Source: CAWCQC01 sp963819905
GTDB lineage: Bacteria > Actinomycetota > Thermoleophilia > Gaiellales > Gaiellaceae
Reading direction: 5' to 3'
DNA length: 64,000 nt
NCBI GenBank assembly: GCA_963819905.1
Contig: CAWFXP010000007.1
Span: forward strand, 186,001-250,000
Part shown: positions 50,846 through 59,023 of the stretch, piece after piece
Position numbering within the stretch: position 1 is the stretch's first letter
Layout of the letters: the number at the start of each line of letters is the position of its first letter
The notes under the pieces: generated by a model
The model's input: only the letters and a program-made list of their open reading frames with translations
Told to the model about the DNA's origin: nothing
Databases searched by the model: none
Program-made: the position numbers and the translations under genes

Positions 50846-51865
50846 TCAGTCCGTGATCGGTGTCGCGCCGAGGTCGGCGAGCGCCTCGTCGAACGTCCCG
50901 ACGGGGACGACGTCGATGCTCTCGGCGTACCGGCGCGCCTCTTCGGCGTTCCCCTCGGGCACGACGAACACGTCCGCTCCTACCGCTTCCGCCCCGATGA
51001 CCTTCTGCTTCACGCCGCCGATCGGGGTGACGCTCCCGTCCAGGCCGAGCTGCCCCGTGACGACGATGCGCCGTCCCCGGTCGACGTCCGACCCGAGCTC
51101 GTCGACGATGTCGAGCGCGAACGCGAGACCGGCCGAGGGCCCGCCGATGGGCCCGGCATCGATCGAGATGGGAACGGGAAGATCGATGGTCGCAGCCTGC
51201 TGGACGATCACCCCGATGACGGCCCGCGCAGCGTCGTCCTGGGCCGCCCGCGTCCCGAGCGTGACCTCCGCTCGCTGCCCCGCGCGCCGGTAGGCAATCG
51301 TCACGTCCCGGCCGGGCTCGACGCCTGCCATTGCGTCCCGCAGGCCTTCGGGCGTCGTCACGGGAGTACCGTTCGCCTCGATGATGACGTCGCCCGGCTG
51401 GAGCTTGCCGGCAGCGGGCGCATCCGGAACGACGAGCGAGATCTCGGCTCCGTCGGGCGTCGCCTGGACGTCGTAGCCGAGTGACTCGAGCGCGACAGCA
51501 GCCGCGATCTGTTGCGAACGCGTCATGTCGAGGCGGGACGAGCGGTTCCGCTGCTGCTCGCTCACGCCGACCGGGTTCAGCTGCTCGCCGGGCACCAGCG
51601 TCGCCCCGTCCTGTAGGGACGGGAAGAGGCGCTCGAGCAGGTTCGCCCGCCGGACGCCGATATCCACCATGTAGATGCCGTCGCCGTCGGACGCGGCGGC
51701 CTGCTCCTCGTCTTCGATCGTGACGAGCGGTGCGACCGGCACGGCCTCGCCCGGCAGGAACAGGTAGTCGTCGGAGGGGGTCAGCCACAGCCCGAGCGCC
51801 ACCACGCCGAGCACGACGACGACCGTCGCGGGCAGGATCCAGAGGAGCTTCTTGCGCCGCACCAC
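50846..51865 (-). CDS. PDZ and Lon-type (S16) membrane serine protease
   Basis: The gene encodes 339 residues. One N-terminal membrane helix (LLWILPATVVVVLGVVALGL) is followed by an extracytoplasmic region and a PDZ domain (~150-215, GKLQPGDVIIEANGTPVTTP). The C-terminal Lon-like protease domain has the serine in GPIGGPSAGLAFALDIVDEL and the lysine in VTPIGGVKQKVIGAEAVGAD. This is the actinobacterial/firmicute YlbL-type secreted protease family, linked to envelope and DNA-damage quality control. Natural substrate unknown. Its start is 28 bp downstream of the mdh stop, so both probably share a transcript. Confidence 0.92.
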   Translation of the reverse strand: MVRRKKLLWILPATVVVVLGVVALGLWLTPSDDYLFLPGEAVPVAPLVTIEDEEQAAASDGDGIYMVDIGVRRANLLERLFPSLQDGATLVPGEQLNPVGVSEQQRNRSSRLDMTRSQQIAAAVALESLGYDVQATPDGAEISLVVPDAPAAGKLQPGDVIIEANGTPVTTPEGLRDAMAGVEPGRDVTIAYRRAGQRAEVTLGTRAAQDDAARAVIGVIVQQAATIDLPVPISIDAGPIGGPSAGLAFALDIVDELGSDVDRGRRIVVTGQLGLDGSVTPIGGVKQKVIGAEAVGADVFVVPEGNAEEARRYAESIDVVPVGTFDEALADLGATPITD

Positions 51866-51893
51866 CCGATGGTAGCGGCGGGCTCTCGCGGCG

Positions 51894-52814
51894 CTACGCG
51901 AGGACCGCGACGACCTCGCGCACGGCCTCCGCTGAGCCGTCGAGCTCGGCGCGCTCGTCCGCCGACAGCTCGAGCTCGACCACCCGCTCGACGCCCTCGG
52001 AGCCGAGCACGACCGGAACGCCCATGTAGAGGCCCTCGATGCCGTACTCGCCCTCGAGGAGCGCCGTGCACGGGAGCACCCGCTTCTCGTCGAGCACGAT
52101 CGACTCGACCATCTGCGCCACGGCCGCGCCCGGCGCGTACCAGGCCGACGTCCCGAGCAGGTTGACGACCTCGCCGCCGCCCTTGCGTGTGCGCTCGACC
52201 ATCGCGTCGATTCGCTCGCGTCCGACGAGCTGGGTCAGCGGGACGCCGCCCACCGTCGTGGCAGAGACGACAGGCACCATCTGGTCTCCATGGCCGCCGA
52301 GCACCATCGCCTGAACGTCTCGGTCGGACATGCCCGTCTCCCACGCGATGAACGTCCGGAAGCGGGCGGTGTCGAGGATCCCCGCCATTCCGAAGACGCG
52401 TTCCTTGGGCAGCCCCGAGACCTGCTTGGCGACATGGCACATGGCGTCCAGTGGGTTGGTGACGACGATGACGATCGCGTCCGGAGAGGCGTCGACCGCC
52501 GCCTTCGTAACGGAGCCGACGATCGCCTGGTTCGTCGTCACGAGGTCGTCGCGGCTCATGCCGGGGGAGCGCGGCTTCCCGGACGTGACCACGACGACGT
52601 CCGAGCCCGCCGTCTCCTCGTAGCCGTTCGTGCCGATGACCTTCGCCTCGTAGCCGAGCACGGGCCCGGCCTCGTTCATGTCGAGCGCCTTGCCCTGAGG
52701 GAGCCCCTCGACGATGTCGACGAGGACGACGTCCGCGTAGTCCATCCGCGCGATCTCCTGGGCCGCGGTCGCGCCCACGTTTCCGGCCCCGATGACCGTC
52801 ACCTTGCGTCTCAT
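51894..52814 (-). CDS. mdh: malate dehydrogenase (LDH-like type)
   Basis: The gene encodes 306 residues from ATG 52814. MRRKVTVIGAGNVGATAAQE is the NAD loop. Then come VLVDIVEGLPQGKALDMNEA, VVVTSGKPRSPGMSRDDLVT (the substrate-loop arginine set R-x5-R), and VTNPLDAMCHVAKQVSGLPK. GMAGILDTARFRTFIAWETG and LGGHGDQMVPVVSATTVGG hold the catalytic aspartate and histidine. It oxidises malate to oxaloacetate in the TCA cycle and belongs to the lactate-dehydrogenase-like MDH class. The divergent citrate synthase starts 90 bp away, linking two consecutive cycle steps. Confidence 0.95.
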   Translation of the reverse strand: MRRKVTVIGAGNVGATAAQEIARMDYADVVLVDIVEGLPQGKALDMNEAGPVLGYEAKVIGTNGYEETAGSDVVVVTSGKPRSPGMSRDDLVTTNQAIVGSVTKAAVDASPDAIVIVVTNPLDAMCHVAKQVSGLPKERVFGMAGILDTARFRTFIAWETGMSDRDVQAMVLGGHGDQMVPVVSATTVGGVPLTQLVGRERIDAMVERTRKGGGEVVNLLGTSAWYAPGAAVAQMVESIVLDEKRVLPCTALLEGEYGIEGLYMGVPVVLGSEGVERVVELELSADERAELDGSAEAVREVVAVLA

Positions 52815-52903
52815 GCGTTCCGTGCTCCCGTCGTCACGATTCCCCTTGAACGCACGGACTCTAGCCGGTTCCGGATATCCGACGTTCAGGTAGATTCCGG
52901 CCG

Positions 52904-53988
52904 ATGAACGATTTCCGTGAGGGGCTCGAGGGGATCGTCGCGTTCCGAACGGAGATCGCCGAGCCCGACCGCGAGGGGGGTCCCTCAGGTACCGGGGCGT
53001 CGACATCGAGGACCTGGTGGGGCACGTCCCGTTCGAGCAGGTGTGGGGGCTGCTCGTGGACGATTCGCTCACGCCCGGTCTCGCGCCTGCGGAACCGTTC
53101 GCGCTTCCCGCCGCCACGGGCGACCCGGTGGCCGACCTGCAGGCGGCGACGGCCCGTCTGAGCGCGGACTGGGGCCTCGGCAAGCTGATCGACATCTCGG
53201 ACGACCAGGCGAAGGAGGATCTCCGCCGGGCGTCGTCGACCATGATCTCGATCGTCGCCCAGTCCGCACGCCTGCACGACGGCGAGAAGACGCCGGTCGA
53301 TCCGGCCGTGGTCGCTTCCGGCGCCACGGCCGCCGAGCGCTTTCTCCTCGAGTGGCGCGGCCAGGCGGATCCGCGGCACGTCACGGCGATCGACACCTAC
53401 TGGATCTGCACCGCCGAGCACGGGATGAACGCCTCGACGTTCACCGCCCGCGTCGTCGCCTCGACCGGAGCCGACTGCGCCGCCTGCCTCTCGTCGGCCG
53501 TCGGCGCGCTCTCGGGCCCGCTCCACGGCGGCGCGCCCGCGCGGGTGCTGCCGATGCTCGACGCTGCCGCCGAGGCGGCGTCGGTCGACGACTACGTCAA
53601 GGGGCTGCTCGACTCGGGCGAGCGTCTCATGGGTTTCGGGCACCGCGTCTACCGGGCCGAGGACCCTCGCGCGCGGATCTTGCGGAGAGCAGCGCAGGAG
53701 CTCGATTCGCCGCGATACGAGGTCGCGGACGAGCTCGAGCGGGTGGCGCTCGCGGAGCTCGCGCTGCGTCACCCGGAGCGGGTGCTCGCGACGAACGTCG
53801 AGTTCTGGTCGGCCGTGGTGCTCGACGTCGCGGAGATCCCGCCCGCCATGACGCCTGCCATGTTCGCGTCGTCCCGGACGGGCGGCTGGTCGGCTCACAT
53901 CCTCGAGCAGAAGCGCGCCGCGCGCCTCGTCCGGCCCTCGGCCGAGTACGTCGGTCCCTCCACGCGGACGCTGTCGAGCATCTCGTAG
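52904..53988 (+). pseudogene. gltA: citrate synthase, one frameshift at a G6 run (probable base error)
   Basis: Condenses oxaloacetate and acetyl-CoA. MNDFREGLEGIVAFRTEIAE and PDREGG end at a run of six Gs (52975-52980). One more G restores SLRYRGVDIEDLVGHVPFEQ and the rest. TYWICTAEHGMNASTFTARV (catalytic His), SGPLHGGAPARVLPMLDAA (His), GERLMGFGHRVYRAEDPRAR (oxaloacetate-binding), and the end ASSRTGGWSAHILEQKRAAR with its citrate-binding arginine and aspartate region are all present. The combined length of ~361 residues is typical of the short citrate synthase type. Confidence 0.9.
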
Positions 53989-54488
53989 TGGACCTCGCCG
54001 AAGTCGCGGCCCGGGCCGCCGAGCTGACGGACGAGCGCGAGCTCTCACAGCTGCGCCACGCGGTCGACGAGGAGATCGAGGAGGCCGCCCGCAGCGAGGA
54101 CTTCCGCCAGCGCGCGGTCGCGTTCCGGGCGATCGGCCAGATGCGCTTCCGCCAGAAGACCGAGCTCCTGCGCCGGGGCATCGAGGACGAGAGCCCTGCC
54201 TGCCGCGGGTCGGCTCTCCTGTCGCTCGAGGCGCTGTCGCGCGACCACGCCGGCGTCGTCAACGGGCAGCGGTCACTGCTCCATCAGCTGGCGAACGCCG
54301 ATCCGAACTCCGCGGTGCGCCGCCTGGCGATCCTCGCCCTGAAGAACGGCTCGCCGCACGCCGACACGCTCGTCCTCCTCGACCACATCGCCGACTCGGA
54401 CGACGAGGATCGCGAGCTGCGCCAGACGGCGGCGAAGACCTCGGACGCGCTGAAGAAGAAGGCGCGGCTCAAGCGCGCCGCACGCTAG
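53988..54488 (+). CDS. HEAT-repeat-like helical protein
   Basis: The gene encodes 166 residues from GTG overlapping the gltA stop by 1 base. It is all alpha: DERELSQLRHAVDEEIEEAA, RQRAVAFRAIGQMRFRQKTE, ACRGSALLSLEALSRDHAGV, and SAVRRLAILALKNGSPHADT. The repeated R/A-x2-A-x-x-A-L helices give a HEAT-like look, with a basic end (KKKARLKRAAR). No enzyme motif. Translational coupling to citrate synthase suggests an accessory role, but this is inference. Confidence 0.7.
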   Translation: MDLAEVAARAAELTDERELSQLRHAVDEEIEEAARSEDFRQRAVAFRAIGQMRFRQKTELLRRGIEDESPACRGSALLSLEALSRDHAGVVNGQRSLLHQLANADPNSAVRRLAILALKNGSPHADTLVLLDHIADSDDEDRELRQTAAKTSDALKKKARLKRAAR

Positions 54489-54497
54489 GCCGCCCCG

Positions 54498-54914
54498 CTA
54501 CAGGCGAATCGAGCCGTCGGCGCCGAGCGTCCAGTACGGGTTGTGCGCGACCTCCCACGGATGCCCGTCGGGATCGACGAACACGCCCGAGTAGCCGCCC
54601 CAGAACGTTTCACCGGGCTCGCGGGCGATTCGCGCGCCGGCCACGCGCGCCCGCTCGATCAGCTCGTCGACCTCACCGGGGCCCCGCACGTTGTGGGCGA
54701 GGGTGATGCCTCCCCAGCCGCCGTTGTCCTCGACGCCGCTGTCCTTCGCGAGCTCGTCGCGCCCCCAGAGCGAGAAGATCATCCCGCCGGCCTGGAAGAA
54801 GACGATGCTCGAGCCCGGCTCGGCGTCCGTCTCCCAGCCGAGGGCTTCGTAGAACGCCCGCGCTCGTTCGAGGTCGGCCGTCCCGAGCGTGACGACGCTG
54901 ACGCGCTGCTCCAT
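54498..54914 (-). CDS. VOC-family (glyoxalase-like) protein
   Basis: The gene encodes 138 residues: VSVVTLGTADLERARAFYEA, LGWETDAEPGSSIVFFQAGG, GWGGITLAHNVRGPGEVDEL, GETFWGGYSGVFVDPDGHPW and EVAHNPYWTL. Two beta-alpha-beta3 modules are visible. Metal-ligand positions (usually H..E..H..E) are only partly filled (His in TLAHNV, Glu in WEVAHN), so it may be an enzyme or a binding protein. Role unknown. Confidence 0.85.
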   Translation of the reverse strand: MEQRVSVVTLGTADLERARAFYEALGWETDAEPGSSIVFFQAGGMIFSLWGRDELAKDSGVEDNGGWGGITLAHNVRGPGEVDELIERARVAGARIAREPGETFWGGYSGVFVDPDGHPWEVAHNPYWTLGADGSIRL

Positions 54915-54948
54915 CCCGCGATCATCTCATACGTCCGGCGCGCGTGAG

Positions 54949-55680
54949 CTACCGGGCGCGCCGGTCCGGAAAGCGGCGGCGCAGCGGCTCGCCCCGCAGG
55001 CGTCTGGGGATCTCTGCGAGCCCGCGGTAGCGCGCCTTCGTCGCAATCTGGAGCGACGAGCGGCGATGCCGGTCGACGATGATGCCGTTCTCGAGGCGCG
55101 CGAGCACCGCTCCCGCGTCGAGCGGGCCCGGGGGCACCGCGACCAGGCAGGTGCCGATGTCGGGCGGCTCGTGGGCGTCGCTCCCGGCGCCGAGCGGTAG
55201 CGCCCTCGCCTTCGCCCAGGCGCGGGCCTTCGCATCCGGGGCGTCCGTGTACGGCCCGCCGTTTCGGCCCTCGACGACGTCGACCAGCCCGGCCGTCACG
55301 AGGGCCTCGCGCACACGCCGGGAGAGCGGCCGGCGGATCATGGCGTAGAACGGGTGCTGGAGGTAGACGAGGCCTCCCTGGGCGCGGATCCGCTCGGCCG
55401 TCTCCGTGGCGGGCAAGCCGGGCGGGATCCGGTCGCTCAGGAAGAGCCCGATCAGCTCGCCCTCGGCCGTGTCGAGCTCCATGCCGGGGATGACCGGAAA
55501 CGAGGCGCGCTCGGCCAGCTCGACGGCGCCGTCGATCCGGTTGTGGTCGGTGATCGCGAGGACGTCGAACCGACCCGCAGCATGAGCCCGCTCGTAGTCG
55601 GCCAGGGTGTTGACGGCGTCGTAGGAGCGGTCGCTGTGATTGTGGAGGTCGAGGAGCTGCCAGTCCGGCGGCGCGTTCAT
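54949..55680 (-). CDS. PHP-domain metal-dependent phosphoesterase
   Basis: The gene encodes 243 residues. PHP metal motifs are LLDLHNHSDRSYDAVNTLAD (motif 1, HxH), LAITDHNRIDGAVELAE (motif 2), and FPVIPGMELDTAEGELIGLF (motif 3, Glu). QGGLVYLQHPFYAMIRR carries the next His, and LPLGAGSDAHEPPDIGTCLV carries the final DxH. All metal ligands appear present. Relatives hydrolyse nucleotide 3',5'-bisphosphates or act as histidinol phosphatases. Its ATG overlaps the stop of the upstream recombinase gene, so it is the third gene of that operon. Confidence 0.88.
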   Translation of the reverse strand: MNAPPDWQLLDLHNHSDRSYDAVNTLADYERAHAAGRFDVLAITDHNRIDGAVELAERASFPVIPGMELDTAEGELIGLFLSDRIPPGLPATETAERIRAQGGLVYLQHPFYAMIRRPLSRRVREALVTAGLVDVVEGRNGGPYTDAPDAKARAWAKARALPLGAGSDAHEPPDIGTCLVAVPPGPLDAGAVLARLENGIIVDRHRRSSLQIATKARYRGLAEIPRRLRGEPLRRRFPDRRAR

Positions 55681-56578
55681 CGCCTCTCATGATTGCCGCG
55701 GACAGCGTGCGGGTGCGCCCGGAAGTAGGCGTCGCGGCGCCGGCGGTCCAGACGTGCGTGTAGAGCTCGGTGGTCGCGAGGTCTGCGTGGCCGAGCATCT
55801 CCTGCACGGAGCGCAGGTCGGCGCCTCCCTCGAGCAGATGGGTCGCAAACGAGTGGCGCAGGAGATGGGGGTGGACGCGCTCCGGGTCGAGCCCCGCGCG
55901 CTCGGCGAGCTTGCGGAGGATCAGGAAGGCTCCGGCCCGCGTCAGGGCGCCGCCCTGCGCATTGAGGAAGAGCTCGGGCCGGTGGCGGCGATCGAGGTAC
56001 GGCCGCCCGCGGGAGAGATAGCGGCGCAGAGCCTCGGTCGCCTCGCGTCCGAGCGGCACCACGCGTTCCTTCTCGCCCTTGCCGAGCGGCCGCACCAGGC
56101 GGTTGTCGAGGTCGACGCGTCCGCGGTCGAGGCCGACCGCCTCGCTGACGCGGAGACCGGCGCCGTAGAGCAGCTCGACGAGAGCCCGGTCGCGGAGCGC
56201 GCGCGGCGTGACGCCGGCCGCCGCCTCGATCAGCCGTTCGACCTCGTGCGGTGACAGCGAGCGCGGAAGCCGCCGGCGCCGGCGCGGCAGCGCGATGTCC
56301 GCCGCCGGGTTGTCGGTTCTCGTCCCGAGGAGGACGAGATGGCGGTAGAAGGTCCGGGCCGCAGCCGTCCGGCGGGCGATGGAGCTCGGGGCCAGGCCCC
56401 GTCCGCGCAGGTGAGAGAGCCAGGCCTCGATGTCGTTTGCGTCCGCTCCCGACGGCGGACGGCCCAGAAACCCCTCGAGGTCGGCGAGATCTCGCCGGTA
56501 GGCGTCGACGGTCCTCGGTGAGCGCCGGGCCGCGAGCAGGGCCAGGAAGCTCTCGGTGGCCGGGTCGAGCTCAGGCAC
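55677..56578 (-). pseudogene. xerD: tyrosine recombinase XerD-like, one frameshift near the C-terminus
   Basis: From GTG 56578 the 270-residue main part has the SAM-like domain (RSPRTVDAYRRDLADLEGFL) and the catalytic core: YGAGLRVSEAVGLDRGRVDL (Arg I), GKGEKERVVPLG (Lys), HPHLLRHSFATHLLEGGADL (HxxR), and LGHADLATTELYTHV (His/Trp position and Tyr nucleophile). Just after the tyrosine the frame breaks near 55753. Restoring one base gives RRRRDAYFRAHPHA to a TGA overlapping the PHP start. A single base is missing, so a sequencing error is plausible. It follows the sister recombinase with an 8-bp overlap. Confidence 0.85.
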
Positions 56579-57419
56579 GGGGATGCGCCCGGTCGTAGAC
56601 GCGCCGCAGCCGGCGTCCGTCCACGTGGCTGTAGACCTGGGTCGTCGACAGCGACGCGTGCCCGAGCAGCTCCTGGATCGTCCGCAGATCGGCGCCGCCT
56701 TCGAGCAGGTGCGTCGCGAACGCGTGACGCAGCCGGTGGGGGTTGGGAACGAGCCTGCGCAGCGTGGAGGTGTCTAGCGGCCGGCCGCGGACGGACAGGA
56801 AGACCGCGTCGGCCGCCCCGCGGGTGAGCTGCGGGCGGCCGTCCTGCAGGTAGCGGCGAAGCCGGTACGCGGCCTCCTCGCCGAGCGGGACGGAGCGCTC
56901 CTTGCCGCCCTTGCCCATGACGAGAACGGATTCCTGCTCGAAGTCCACCCGGTCGAGGGTCAGGTCGACAACCTCCTGCGAGCGAAGCCCGGCCGAGTAG
57001 GTGAGCTCGAAGAGCGCGCGGTTCCGAAGTGCGATCGGATCGTTACCCTCGAGCGAGCGCAGCAGCGCGTCGGTCTCGGCGACGGTCGGCGCATGGGGCA
57101 GCCGCCGGTGTCCGCGTCCGCCGAGCGGCAGGTCGGGGACGAGCGCGGGGCCGCGCGTCTCGCGGAGGAGCGAGCGCACCGCGGCCAGCTTTCGCGCGAT
57201 CGTCGTTCGCGCGAGCTTGCGCGGACGCCTGCCCGGCCGGTCTGCTCCGAGGTCGGCCGCGTAGGCGGCGAGCACCCGGGCATCGACGTCGTCGAGGGAG
57301 CGCCCGTGTGCCGCAAGCCAGGACGAGAACTCCGAGAGGTCGCTGCGGTAGCTCCTGCGAGTAGCCTCGGCGAGGCTCGGGCTCGCGAGAAAGCGCTCGA
57401 TGGCGGCTGACGTGCCCAC
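56571..57419 (-). CDS. xerC: tyrosine recombinase XerC-like
   Basis: The gene encodes 282 residues from GTG 57419. The N-terminal core-binding domain (LAEATRRSYRSDLSEFSSWL) is followed by the catalytic domain: TYSAGLRSQEVVDLTLDRVD (Arg I), MGKGGKERSVPLGEEAAYRL (Lys), NPHRLRHAFATHLLEGGADL (HxxR), and LGHASLSTTQVYSHVDGRRL (His and Tyr). The loop before HRLRH is about ten residues shorter than usual (STLRRLVPNPHRLRH). Xer recombinases resolve chromosome dimers at dif. Here two paralogues are encoded back to back with a PHP phosphoesterase. The assignment of C versus D is by order only. Confidence 0.88.
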   Translation of the reverse strand: MGTSAAIERFLASPSLAEATRRSYRSDLSEFSSWLAAHGRSLDDVDARVLAAYAADLGADRPGRRPRKLARTTIARKLAAVRSLLRETRGPALVPDLPLGGRGHRRLPHAPTVAETDALLRSLEGNDPIALRNRALFELTYSAGLRSQEVVDLTLDRVDFEQESVLVMGKGGKERSVPLGEEAAYRLRRYLQDGRPQLTRGAADAVFLSVRGRPLDTSTLRRLVPNPHRLRHAFATHLLEGGADLRTIQELLGHASLSTTQVYSHVDGRRLRRVYDRAHPRA

Positions 57420-57476
57420 GCCGGGGCGGTTCGTTCCCGGCGAGCCGCTTCCTGCCCCGCGGGTAGTGTCGGCAGG

Positions 57477-58109
57477 ATGGAGCTCCGCCTCACGGCCCGC
57501 GATCTCGTCGTCGTCTCGTGGCAGGTCGACCCGGGCGAGGCCGGGCGTCCACTTCCGGAGGGAGTCGAGCCGCTCGTCACGGATACCGGTCACAGCCTCG
57601 TCTCGCTGGCCGCGTACCGGAACGAAAACGTTCGGCTCGACGGGCGCCGCGTCCCGTCGTTCTCGCAGGCGAACGTGCGCACCTATGCGACCAGAGCGGG
57701 CGAGCCCGCGATCTACCTCCTCTCGATGCGCGTGACCGCCGCAGGACTCGGCGGCATCTTCTTCGGAGCTCCGTATCGGCCGGCAGCCATCCGCGTCCGC
57801 GCTGGGCTGGCGCGCTCGCGCGGGCTCGGGATGTCGATCCGCTACCGACCGGGCGAGCCTGCCGCGCACGTTCCCGCATTCGAGGGCAAGGACCTCGGCT
57901 CGCCGGCCGTCGCGTACTACTGGGCGGCCGGCCTTCGCCGGGTGCCGTCCGAGCACGACCCGTTCGCCTGGCGCGAGGCGGAGCTCGAGGAGGACGTGCG
58001 CGTCGATCCCGTGCTGGCGCTCGGGTTCGAACCGGGCGCCCCGGACTCGGTCCTCTACGCGGAGCGAACGCGATTTCGGCTGCAGCTTCCGCCCGAGAAG
58101 GTGTCATGA
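57477..58109 (+). CDS. DUF2071 (YqjF-like) protein
   Basis: The gene encodes 210 residues: LTARDLVVVSWQVDPGEAGR, PLVTDTGHSLVSLAAYRNEN, NVRTYATRAGEPAIYLLSMR, and IFFGAPYRPAAIRVRAGLAR. The N-V-R-T-Y motif and the following strands identify the DUF2071 acetoacetate-decarboxylase-like fold. No catalytic lysine can be assigned, so the role is unknown. It overlaps the cupin gene by 4 bp and is divergent from the xerC operon. Confidence 0.82.
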   Translation: MELRLTARDLVVVSWQVDPGEAGRPLPEGVEPLVTDTGHSLVSLAAYRNENVRLDGRRVPSFSQANVRTYATRAGEPAIYLLSMRVTAAGLGGIFFGAPYRPAAIRVRAGLARSRGLGMSIRYRPGEPAAHVPAFEGKDLGSPAVAYYWAAGLRRVPSEHDPFAWREAELEEDVRVDPVLALGFEPGAPDSVLYAERTRFRLQLPPEKVS

Positions 58110-59005
58110 TGACCGCCGTGTCCGTGGCGCACTGGGACGAGGCCGAGGCCGGAGTCGGGGAGGAAGGCCACATCGGTGGGACGTGGACCGGCCTCGGCGA
58201 GGCCGCCGGCTCGGTGACGGTCGGCGTCAACCGCATCCAGGTGCACCCGGGCAAGTGGTCGACCCCCGCGCACGTCGAGCTCGCCGAGGAGGAGATCCAC
58301 TACGTGCTTCGCGGCTCGGGGGTCTCCTGGCAGGACGGCGAGACGTACGAGGTCGGCGAGGGCGACTGCCTCGTCCATCTGATCGAGGAGCAGACCCATA
58401 CCCTCCGGGCGGGGCCCGACGGGCTCGACGTCCTCGCGTTCGGCACGCGGCGACCGGCCGGAGGCACGTATCTCCCGCGGGCCGGGGTCGTTCGCATGGG
58501 CCCGGGGAACGCCGTCGCCAGGGGCGACAAGCACCCCTGGGAGCTCGAGGCCGAAGCCGGGCCCCCGGACGTGGGCGAGCCCGGCCCCCGGCCCCGGCGG
58601 ATCGTCGCGCTGGCGGACGTCGTGCCGGAGCAGTACGGGGCCGGTCTCGTCCGTGATCTCGGCCGGGTCGGGGGCTCGGTCCTGACCGGGTTGCGCCACG
58701 TCGAGCTCGCGCGCGGCAACGAGGGCGGGCCACCGCACTGCCATTCCGTCGAGGAGGAGCTGTTCGTCGTTCTCGCCGGGGACGGCGTCTGCATCCTCGG
58801 CGAGGAGGAGCATCCGGTCAGGCGAGGCTCCGTGGTCTCGCGCCCGGCCGGCACGGGTGTGGCGCACTCGTTTCGGGGCGGCGACGACGGCCTGACCTAC
58901 CTCGCCTACGGCACGCGCGAGCCGAGCGACATCGTGTACTTCCCGCGGCTTCGGCAGGTCTCGATACCCGGCGTCGGCGTCCGCTTCACGCTGCCCGCGG
59001 AGTAG
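58106..59005 (+). CDS. bicupin protein
   Basis: The gene encodes 299 residues. The first cupin (~35-120) is KWSTPAHVELAEEEIHYVLR and GEGDCLVHLIEEQTHTLRAG; the second (~195-280) is NEGGPPHCHSVEEELFVVLA and RRGSVVSRPAGTGVAHSFRG. The second has the full H-x-H-x3-E...G...H metal set (PPHCHSVEEEL and GVAHSF); the first keeps one His, a Glu pair and a later His. A metal-dependent dioxygenase, isomerase or sensor is possible. Translational coupling to the DUF2071 protein suggests they act together. Confidence 0.82.
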   Translation: MMTAVSVAHWDEAEAGVGEEGHIGGTWTGLGEAAGSVTVGVNRIQVHPGKWSTPAHVELAEEEIHYVLRGSGVSWQDGETYEVGEGDCLVHLIEEQTHTLRAGPDGLDVLAFGTRRPAGGTYLPRAGVVRMGPGNAVARGDKHPWELEAEAGPPDVGEPGPRPRRIVALADVVPEQYGAGLVRDLGRVGGSVLTGLRHVELARGNEGGPPHCHSVEEELFVVLAGDGVCILGEEEHPVRRGSVVSRPAGTGVAHSFRGGDDGLTYLAYGTREPSDIVYFPRLRQVSIPGVGVRFTLPAE

Positions 59006-59023
59006 CGGGCGGACGCTGGGGGC

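Noticed and set aside
54779..56578. A 599-residue recombinase fusion
   Set aside because: After the catalytic tyrosine the frame becomes arginine/proline-rich and antisense-like. The family C-terminus continues in another frame, so this is a frameshift, not a fusion.
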